Source of the DNA: CAZQLE01 sp964593905
GTDB taxonomy: Bacteria; Chloroflexota; Anaerolineae; Anaerolineales; Anaerolineaceae
Length of the DNA stretch: 22,208 nucleotides
NCBI GenBank assembly: GCA_964593905.1
Contig: CAZQLE010000050.1
Span: 1 to 22,208, forward strand
Direction of reading: 5' to 3'
Position 1 is the first letter of the stretch; each line of letters starts with the position of its first letter. The notes under the pieces are model-generated. The model was not told the DNA's origin and did no database searches. It saw only the letters and a list, made by a program, of their open reading frames with translations. Shown piece by piece: positions 8,705 to 15,295 of the stretch. A program made the translations under genes and the position numbers.

Positions 8705-8748
8705 GCGTTTTTTCAGGATATTGACCATATTGGTTTTTAATTTGTGAT
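8683..8748. repeat. Inverted-repeat cluster over the rpoC promoter
   Basis: ATCACAAATT (8683-8692) has an exact 10-bp inverted partner AATTTGTGAT (8739-8748), 46 bases apart. The first arm overlaps the -10 region and the second lies just after the kinase stop codon. A second inverted repeat, ACAAAT-TTCC-ATTTGT (8686-8701), fills most of the spacer between -35 and -10. All share the core ACAAAT/ATTTGT. This is the layout expected of an operator with half-sites, but no regulator is identified. Confidence 0.5.
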
Positions 8749-8749
8749 T

Positions 8750-11700
8750 TTAAAACTCGGCAACTTTCGGCTGCGGGTTGTGCAAATAGGGCAGCTCCAG
8801 GAAAAACACACTGCCCCGGCCCAGTTGGCTTTCCACCCAGACTTTGCCATGATGCCGCTCTGCAATCGATTTGACAATTGCCAGCCCCAACCCGGTGCCG
8901 CGCTGCTGATACGCCTCACGCCTGCCGCTGCGGTAAAACTTTTCGAACATATGCGGCAGATCCAGTGGAGCAATTCCAATCCCCGTATCGCGAACTTCAA
9001 CCACCACGGTTGCCGGGCCAGCGTTCAATTTTACCCGCACTTCGCCCCCCACCGGGGTATATTTGATCGCATTTTCAATCAGATTATAAATGGCCTGCTG
9101 CACCAGTGCCGGGTCTGCCTGAATGCGGATGGGAACCAGGTGTCCCTGCGTTTCGCCATCTACAAATTGAACCCGGACTTTATTTTGTGACGCCTGTGGG
9201 ACAAGCTGGTTAATCACCGTGTCAACCACTTCGGTCACCGGCGTTTCTTCAATCTTTAACCCAACCCCGGTTTCAATCCGGCCCAGATCCAACAGATTAT
9301 TCACCAACCGCGAAATGTTATCCACCCCGGCTACGATCTTGGTAATGTAATTCTTTTGCTGATCGTTAAGCTCACCCACCATCTGAATCATGGTCGCATA
9401 TCCGCGCATCAAGGTCAGCGGCGAACGCAAGTCGTGGCTTACAGTAGAAACAAAGTCAGATTTTAAGGAATCCAGCTCTTTGTAATGTGTTACATCCCGC
9501 AAAATGCAAATCTTGCCCACCGATTGGCCTTCAACCAGCACAGGCGAAACACTGGTATAAAAGATCCGTCCACCGGGCAATGTAATTTCACGCGAGATAA
9601 CGCCCTCTTCGGTTGGCATTGTAACCAGACGGTAAACATCATCCTGCTGAATGACTTCACGAATTGGTTTGCGGGGTGAGGCCGACCCGATCAAACCGGG
9701 CACCTGCAAAGCAGCCGGGTTCAGCAACAGCAAACGCATCTGTTCATCAATCACCATGACCGGCTCCGGTGTAGAAGCCAACACGGCTTCCAACCGTTGG
9801 CGGCCAATTTCTGCTGTGGTGTACAACCGCGAATTTGAAGCCGCCAGCGCTGCCTGACCGGCCAGCGTATTCAAGAAACGCACATCTTCATCTGAGAAAG
9901 TCTGCGGCTCGTTAAAAGCCATCCACAACACACCGTAGTACTGGTTCTCATGATGCACTGCCTGGGCGATGATCGCCCCCGGAACCGGCTTCCCCGTTGG
10001 AAAAACCAGCCGGCGGGTGCGTGCAGCATTGGGAATCGACAGGAACAACTGCTGCTGCATCAATTCAAAGATCTGATCATCCAGGTAACTAAAACGATCT
10101 GCAGAGGGGCCATACCCGTAGGTGGTACGGAACTCATCATCCTGAGGGTCAAATGACGCCCCGCGCGTCAATACAATCCGCGCCATACAGGCCGTATTCC
10201 CCATTGCTGCTTCAAGAATCGGCTGAACGGCATCCCCCACATCCAGATGCGCCGCAACACCCTGGCTGACCTTGAGCAGCCGTTTTAGCTCATCCAGACG
10301 GGCCTTAAGACCCACCCGCATTTTTTCAAACGCCCGCCCAAACTGGCCGACCTCATCCTCGCCGGCAATCACCAGGGCATGATCCAACTGCCCCTGAGAG
10401 ATGTTCGTTGCCTCAATCGCCAGGCGTTTCAATGAAGAGGTGATTGAATTCAAACTCAGGCGCAGCAACAGAAAAGCGACAACCGTCAACAAGAGCAGCA
10501 TCAACAAAAGCGGAATTGCAATATCCAAAGCCAGACGTTGAGCCTCGGACCGGGGGACATAAAGCAACACAGACCAGGGCCGGCCCACCACTGGCCGGTA
10601 AAAGACCAGTTGGCTGGTGCCCAGCGAAGAAACATCCTCATAGAAATCGGCCTTCGTAGAAAGTTGGCCGATATATTTATCCATTACCCGTTGAGAGTTT
10701 GAGTGATACAAAATCTGGTCATTCTCATCCAGAATAACACCCTCACCGTTAAGGTCTTTCACCGATTGTAAAGCCTCAATCGCCGGCTGGGTAAAAGGGT
10801 TGTTGCTTAAGTCTGTCCGGCCAAGCAAGACCCCCAGAATTTGCCCATCTTTGGCGCGAATCGCCGCGAGAAAAGAAACCTGGGCCGTGCTTTCACCCGG
10901 CCAGGGTTTCAACGTATAGGTTTGAACAGGCACCCCGCGCAGCGCCAGCGGAATGCCCGATTTCTCTTCCATCGTCATTTGAAGCTGGTCAATACTCGCC
11001 ACCGGGTACCCGCCTACCGGGATGCCGTTGCGGTCAAATAAAAACAACTGCCTGAAATAAGGCACAGCGCGAATTTGCTCGGCCAACCGGTCGGGAACAT
11101 AAACGGTTGGATGATTTGCCAGATCTTCAGTCGCCATATTCAGAATCAGGTTTTGCCCCGATTCCAAAAAATATGGCAGGCTTTGCGCAGCAACCTGGGT
11201 GGTGCTTGAAAGACGCTGTTCAATCATATCACTGGCTGCGTTGCCGGCCACAATCCAGTCGGTCAACATCAGGGTCACAAACAATACGCCCACCAACGGG
11301 GCGGTTGTATTAAAAAACCGCGCCTGAAGATTCGTCTCCGAAGGAGAAGGCTCAAGCGGCGCGCGTCTGCCCCATAAGGGTGAGTTTGAAAGATACGCCG
11401 CCTCACCAATAAAACTGGCCGCAAACAACCCCGCGAACTGCGCCAGAATGGTAAACCACGACTGGGTAACCGCGTAATCAATCCGCGTCGCCAGGTCGCC
11501 GTTGGTCGCCAGAAAAGCGGTGAGCAAATAAAATGGCACCAGCATAATGCTTACCGCCGGTGCAGAAAAAACCGGGTGCCGCAGCAAGCGGTATGAAGTC
11601 GTTCGATAGCGCTGGCGAATCATATACGAAAACGCCATCGCCAGCACCCCAAACTCCAGGGGGGTAAATATGTTATGCGTCCCCCAGAAAGCCTGTAAAA

Positions 11701-12064
11701 GACCTGAAAACAAAGCAAGAATGACGGCCGCGCCAGAACCTAAAAACCCTGAAGCCAACACGACAGGGACCATTCCCAAAATCATGAAGAACGGTTTAAC
11801 CGGTTCCTGAGGGATAAAAGGCAGGGGCAGTGGATTGGGGTTATTAAATTCAAGTCCCCCAAAAAAGGCCGTCAACGGCGTTAACGCTGCCAGCGCCAAA
11901 AACAAAAGCCAGCGTTGGCGATCTTTCAACCAGCGCGCTTCATGCCACAAAAATACCATATACCCCAGGCCGGCAGCAATAATCAGCCACCCAATCCATC
12001 CATAAAAGACGAACGGGAATTCAAGATAACCGTTTTGGTTCGGCAATGAGGGTATCAGATTCAT
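8750..12064 (-). CDS. Orphan membrane sensor histidine kinase (multi-TM, Cache-like, HAMP, GAF, PAS, HisKA, HATPase)
   Basis: This is an 1104-residue two-component sensor kinase predicted to autophosphorylate on His877 and pass the phosphate to a response regulator. Residues 1-272 hold about seven hydrophobic segments forming an integral-membrane N-terminal domain. Residues about 275-510 form an extracytoplasmic region resembling a double Cache sensor (LFLFDRNGIPVGGYP; GVILDENDQILYHS). A TM segment (512-534) and a HAMP domain (about 535-590, with GEDEVGQFGRAF) follow. Then come a GAF domain (about 600-745), a PAS domain (about 755-860, ending ILRDVTHYKELDSLKSDF), the H-box FVSTVSHDLRSPL, the N-box NLIENAIKY and the ATP-binding loops DTGIGI and GTGLGLAIV. 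No receiver domain and no neighbouring regulator gene is present. It starts at ATG 12064 with only a weak Shine-Dalgarno (GAG). The ligand is unknown. No clear terminator follows, so some readthrough into rpoC is possible. Confidence 0.95.
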   Translation of the reverse strand: MNLIPSLPNQNGYLEFPFVFYGWIGWLIIAAGLGYMVFLWHEARWLKDRQRWLLFLALAALTPLTAFFGGLEFNNPNPLPLPFIPQEPVKPFFMILGMVPVVLASGFLGSGAAVILALFSGLLQAFWGTHNIFTPLEFGVLAMAFSYMIRQRYRTTSYRLLRHPVFSAPAVSIMLVPFYLLTAFLATNGDLATRIDYAVTQSWFTILAQFAGLFAASFIGEAAYLSNSPLWGRRAPLEPSPSETNLQARFFNTTAPLVGVLFVTLMLTDWIVAGNAASDMIEQRLSSTTQVAAQSLPYFLESGQNLILNMATEDLANHPTVYVPDRLAEQIRAVPYFRQLFLFDRNGIPVGGYPVASIDQLQMTMEEKSGIPLALRGVPVQTYTLKPWPGESTAQVSFLAAIRAKDGQILGVLLGRTDLSNNPFTQPAIEALQSVKDLNGEGVILDENDQILYHSNSQRVMDKYIGQLSTKADFYEDVSSLGTSQLVFYRPVVGRPWSVLLYVPRSEAQRLALDIAIPLLLMLLLLTVVAFLLLRLSLNSITSSLKRLAIEATNISQGQLDHALVIAGEDEVGQFGRAFEKMRVGLKARLDELKRLLKVSQGVAAHLDVGDAVQPILEAAMGNTACMARIVLTRGASFDPQDDEFRTTYGYGPSADRFSYLDDQIFELMQQQLFLSIPNAARTRRLVFPTGKPVPGAIIAQAVHHENQYYGVLWMAFNEPQTFSDEDVRFLNTLAGQAALAASNSRLYTTAEIGRQRLEAVLASTPEPVMVIDEQMRLLLLNPAALQVPGLIGSASPRKPIREVIQQDDVYRLVTMPTEEGVISREITLPGGRIFYTSVSPVLVEGQSVGKICILRDVTHYKELDSLKSDFVSTVSHDLRSPLTLMRGYATMIQMVGELNDQQKNYITKIVAGVDNISRLVNNLLDLGRIETGVGLKIEETPVTEVVDTVINQLVPQASQNKVRVQFVDGETQGHLVPIRIQADPALVQQAIYNLIENAIKYTPVGGEVRVKLNAGPATVVVEVRDTGIGIAPLDLPHMFEKFYRSGRREAYQQRGTGLGLAIVKSIAERHHGKVWVESQLGRGSVFFLELPYLHNPQPKVAEF

Positions 12065-12092
12065 AATGAAATCTCAAGAAACTTGTTTCATT
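12065..12092. repeat. Inverted repeat between promoter and start codon of the kinase gene
   Basis: AATGAAA (12065-12071) and TTTCATT (12086-12092) are exact inverted arms. Inside them CAAG-AAA-CTTG (12075-12085) forms a second inverted pair, with a 3-base asymmetric bulge between the two. The element spans the downstream edge of the -10 box, the predicted transcription start and the ribosome-binding region, so it could be an operator or an RNA structure hiding the start site. Confidence 0.45.
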
Positions 12093-12098
12093 ATAGCA
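12090..12098 (-). promoter_or_regulatory. Extended -10 promoter of the sensor kinase gene
   Basis: The minus strand reads TGCTATAAT: a perfect TATAAT (12090-12095) with TG placed as in extended -10 promoters. No good -35 hexamer is seen 16-18 bases upstream. The predicted start leaves a leader of only about 20 bases. It lies in the 77-bp gap after cmk, suggesting that the kinase gene can be expressed apart from the upstream operon. Confidence 0.6.
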
Positions 12099-12141
12099 TC
12101 AAGCGCCGCCTGATTGACCTTTTGGAAAGAAATTCCGCCAT

Positions 12142-12822
12142 TTATTCTCCCCGGGCCAGCGCGCACACCAGATCCAAAATTTCCTTCGCCGATTTTCCAT
12201 CCGAATTAATGATCACCGCATCTTGCGCCGGACGCAAAGGTGCCACCGTTCGAGTGGAATCGATGCGATCCCGCCGCCGCATCGATTCAAGCAGGGTATC
12301 AAAATTGGCAGTCTCACCCCGCGCAGTCACCTCTTCAAACCGCCGCCGCGCGCGTTCTTCAACCGAGGCATCCAGATAAATTTTTAAATCGGCTTCGGGC
12401 AACACCACCGTGCCAATATCCCGCCCAACCATAACCACCTGCCCACGCTGACCGATTCGCCGCTGCTGGGCGGTCATCGCAGTGCGCACCCGCGGATAAG
12501 CGGAAACTACCGAGACATTTGCTTCAACTTCTGCCCGGCGCACTTCCCAGGTAGCGTCTTCACCATCAATCGCCACATCCGCTTTACGGCCATCGTTCAC
12601 CGAAGGCTGGTTGACATCAATTTGAATCTGTTCCGCCAGCGCCGAGACCTGTTCCTCGTCATTCACATTCACCGACCGTTTCAACACGGCCCAGGTCACT
12701 GCACGATACATAATCCCGGTATCAAAAAACAAATACCCAAGACAGTGGGCCAACTGCTCGCCCAGGGTCGATTTTCCAGATGCAGCCGGACCATCAACGG
12801 CAATAATTTTGGGTACACGCAT
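12142..12822 (-). CDS. cmk: Cytidylate kinase
   Basis: Cmk phosphorylates CMP (and dCMP) with ATP to the diphosphate, recycling CMP released in phospholipid and RNA turnover. The protein has 226 residues, the usual size (E. coli about 227). It shows the P-loop GPAASGKST (11-19), FFDTGIMYR (32-40), the GRDIGT substrate-binding motif (133-138) and the lid/C-terminal element RRRDRIDSTR (182-191). ATG 12822 was chosen because AGGAG at 12830-12834 lies seven bases upstream and the protein then begins MRVPKIIAVDG as in homologues. An in-frame ATG at 12855 would add 11 residues but has no ribosome-binding site. It follows the plsC-like gene by 56 bases; cmk-plsC adjacency is common in bacteria and fits a shared role in phospholipid precursor supply. 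Confidence 0.96.
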   Translation of the reverse strand: MRVPKIIAVDGPAASGKSTLGEQLAHCLGYLFFDTGIMYRAVTWAVLKRSVNVNDEEQVSALAEQIQIDVNQPSVNDGRKADVAIDGEDATWEVRRAEVEANVSVVSAYPRVRTAMTAQQRRIGQRGQVVMVGRDIGTVVLPEADLKIYLDASVEERARRRFEEVTARGETANFDTLLESMRRRDRIDSTRTVAPLRPAQDAVIINSDGKSAKEILDLVCALARGE

Positions 12823-12878
12823 AAGAAATCTCCTGAAATAAATAATATCGACCATTCCACTGGTCTGCCATCGCTCTC

Positions 12879-13601
12879 TTATGGAACAGCCAGAAAATCT
12901 TCATAATCGGCATAATACCCGCGATAATGCGGGGGTAAGGTCTTTGCAACGTGCGCCAACACCAGATCAGCATTTTTTTGAAAAGCTTCCCGGCGCGCCA
13001 GACCCCATACGTTGATATCGGGCACCTGAAAGGGCCTGCCAATGTTCATTTGCACCACCGGCCGCTTAAACCGCAGCACATTTTGCAAGAAATCCGGTCC
13101 GGCGCCGGTAATGCCCACCGGCACGACCGGGACCTGCACCTGTTGCAGAATATAGGCCAGACCCCATTTTGCGCGTCGCATGCCAGGCTTAAATGTCAGC
13201 CGCCCTTCGGGGGCGATCAATATCGGCTGCGAGGCCTTCAATGCGGCGATGACGCGCTCAACCGCGGCCCGGTCATATTGATCGCGATCAATCGGTATTC
13301 CGCCATACAAATAGGCCAGAGTGGCCTTGTCTTTTTCATTCCAGACATCAACCGCCCCCAGCGGTGTTACCGCCACCGGCCAATGTACCAACACAACCGG
13401 CGGTTCGAATACGCTGGTGTGATTGACGGCGATCACATACGCCCCCGCTTGCGGAATCCACTCGCGGCCGGTTATCGATAGCTGTGCAAATAACCGGTAA
13501 AGCAATTTACCGGTCGCACGAATCATCATCCGTCCTAATCGCTGGCGAAAACCGAATTGAAAAGTCTCCGCAAGTGCAGCGTGAGATCCATCCTCGTCCA
13601 T
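12879..13601 (-). CDS. plsC: PlsC-family 1-acyl-sn-glycerol-3-phosphate acyltransferase
   Basis: It is predicted to acylate lysophosphatidic acid to phosphatidic acid at the inner face of the membrane. The 240-residue length is normal for the family. Motif I reads NHTSVFEPP, with catalytic His61 and Glu66 (an H-x4-E variant of the usual H-x4-D, known in other PlsC proteins). Block II is GGIPIDRD (100-107), block III APEGR (130-134) and block IV VPVVPVGI (157-164). ATG 13601 lies eight bases past the stop of the upstream membrane protein gene but lacks a good Shine-Dalgarno. A double ATG at 13529/13526 preceded by AGGA would give a protein about 25 residues shorter and cannot be excluded. Substrate specificity within the acyltransferase superfamily is inferred from family membership and the cmk neighbour. 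Confidence 0.88.
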   Translation of the reverse strand: MDEDGSHAALAETFQFGFRQRLGRMMIRATGKLLYRLFAQLSITGREWIPQAGAYVIAVNHTSVFEPPVVLVHWPVAVTPLGAVDVWNEKDKATLAYLYGGIPIDRDQYDRAAVERVIAALKASQPILIAPEGRLTFKPGMRRAKWGLAYILQQVQVPVVPVGITGAGPDFLQNVLRFKRPVVQMNIGRPFQVPDINVWGLARREAFQKNADLVLAHVAKTLPPHYRGYYADYEDFLAVP

Positions 13602-13609
13602 ACTTAAAT

Positions 13610-15295
13610 CTACTCGGTCGGCGCCGCTGAGGCAGAACTGCCCGCAAATAAATCGGCGCGCACCCACAAAACCAGAGTCTGACGGTCTTGCAGCGCATCG
13701 CGGAAGATCGCCCATTTCATCCATTCGCGGGCCAAAAGCAAATTCCAACTGGGCCGTTGAAACCACACAAAATCTTGCCCCGTATAATCGGCGCCCCAGC
13801 CCGGTTGTTGATCGGTGGTTAGCACCATGGATGGGCGCGAACCGGCCGCCAGACCCGAAACAAGCTGCACCTCCTGCCAATCACGCAGCAGCCATTCCAA
13901 CGCCGGTGAGGGCACATCCACAACGGTAATATCCAGGGTGTTCTCAAACCCCTCTTGCTGAAATGAGAAATCTCGCAGAGTTTGCTGCAACAGATCAGCT
14001 TCCACGGTGGTGGTCTGCGTGCGCCACAATTCCAGGGCCGGTTTACTGCCCAGACCCGTGGCGCGCCAAGTGCTTGCCAGTGAGAAGACGACCAGAACCA
14101 CAGTCGCCCCCATCCCCAGACCGCGCATTGCGCCTTCCATCGACCAGCCCCAGGCCACAAGCAAAGCCACCAGAATGGTCATCATCACGCCGCCCAAAAC
14201 GCTAAGCAGCCGCACTTGCTGCAAATCTACCCCTCCGGCAGCGCTAAAGTAACCGGCCATATTGATCCACGAAAAACCCAGCATCAGCAGCGTAGCCGCA
14301 AACACCGCAGCGGTCACCCATCCATTTACATCAGACCGGCGGAAAAACCCCGCCAGCGCAGTGGCGGCCAGAGGCAGCAGCCCCAGGCTCACCCAGGCCA
14401 GACCAATCACCTGACGGCCTGGATAAATCACCAGCAGCGCGAGCATCACCAGGGCAATTCTCCACCACAAACCCTGCCACGGGTTTTCTTCCCGCAGCCC
14501 CACGGCCAACCCGGCTAAACCCAAGATCAGTGCCAGGGTTTCACAAAACAACAGACCCGCCAACAACATCACCAGTGTTGCCCCCTGAAAAGCAGACCAA
14601 CCGGCAAAAAAGCTGACCAACCCCGCAGAAACTCCACTCAACCCGTTGGGATAATGGAAAAACAATGTACCAATGAAGAACACCGCACCCAGGGCCGCAC
14701 CGGCAGCATTTTTCCAGGCAAAACCGGAAAAATCAAGCGTCATTGTGCGCCGGTGCGCCAGCCATTGCCATAACACTGCCAGACCCAGCCCCACCGCTCC
14801 AAACCAAAACCAGGGCCCGCTTAACAGGCCCAGACCCAGTGCCAGCCCGGTGAGTACCGGACGGCGCAACCCCAACCCAAGCGCCGCCAGGCTCACTGCG
14901 CTGATGGCCAGGCTGAAGCTATCGGACATTCGGGCAGATGCAACCAGCGCTGGGTCCAATGCGAGCAAAAAAGCCAGGATCAACGCCGGAACCTGCCCTG
15001 TTTGCCGGCGGAAAAACCAGGGCAGCAGCACCAGCAGCGAACCGGATACAGCCGGGATCAGGCGCCCCAGCATCTCACTGGAATGAAAAACAGAAAACAG
15101 GCCCGCCGTGAGCACCGTATAAAGCCCCTCCACACTGGCAGAGCCACCCAGGGCAAGCTTGTGTGCCTGCAAGGCACTAAAGGCTTCGGCTTCAGAGAAT
15201 AAAGGTTTACCCAGCGCAATAATCCGCAGGAACAATCCCAGCAGAAACGCCAGGGCAAAGATCAATGTTTCCAGAGAGATTTGTTTAATTTTCAC
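13610..15295 (-). CDS. PMT/Agl23-like GT-C membrane protein (putative glycosyltransferase)
   Basis: This 561-residue protein has about a dozen hydrophobic segments and a C-terminal soluble part from about residue 420. The N-terminus (LIFALAFLLGLFLRIIALGK, then PLFSEAEAFSALQAHKLA) matches the start of PMT/ArnT-type GT-C glycosyltransferases. In those enzymes the first outer loop carries an Asp-Glu pair; here it reads S-E-A-E-A, so the usual Asp is missing. The tail (WNLLLAREWMKWAIFRD ... LVLWVRADLF) resembles the TIGR03663/Agl23-type family, which recurs near YYY genes; this is recalled family knowledge, not a search result. The start is GTG at 15293-15295, overlapping the upstream stop as GTGA, so translation is probably coupled. 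A polyprenyl-phosphate-sugar-dependent transferase or an accessory of one is the likeliest role; donor and acceptor are unknown. Confidence 0.78.
   Translation of the reverse strand: MKIKQISLETLIFALAFLLGLFLRIIALGKPLFSEAEAFSALQAHKLALGGSASVEGLYTVLTAGLFSVFHSSEMLGRLIPAVSGSLLVLLPWFFRRQTGQVPALILAFLLALDPALVASARMSDSFSLAISAVSLAALGLGLRRPVLTGLALGLGLLSGPWFWFGAVGLGLAVLWQWLAHRRTMTLDFSGFAWKNAAGAALGAVFFIGTLFFHYPNGLSGVSAGLVSFFAGWSAFQGATLVMLLAGLLFCETLALILGLAGLAVGLREENPWQGLWWRIALVMLALLVIYPGRQVIGLAWVSLGLLPLAATALAGFFRRSDVNGWVTAAVFAATLLMLGFSWINMAGYFSAAGGVDLQQVRLLSVLGGVMMTILVALLVAWGWSMEGAMRGLGMGATVVLVVFSLASTWRATGLGSKPALELWRTQTTTVEADLLQQTLRDFSFQQEGFENTLDITVVDVPSPALEWLLRDWQEVQLVSGLAAGSRPSMVLTTDQQPGWGADYTGQDFVWFQRPSWNLLLAREWMKWAIFRDALQDRQTLVLWVRADLFAGSSASAAPTE

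Noticed and set aside
8705..8749. Terminator after the sensor kinase gene
   Set aside because: Only a 4-bp ACCA/TGGT pair and scattered A/T runs are present; no stable stem followed by U was found.
13404..13430. H-x4-E instead of H-x4-D in the acyltransferase as a sign of inactivity
   Set aside because: Glu at this position occurs in other PlsC proteins and the remaining motifs are intact.
13602..13880. Extending the plsC frame upstream to 13880
   Set aside because: The extra residues overlap the end of the upstream gene in a different frame and do not resemble PlsC; tight 8-bp spacing favours 13601.
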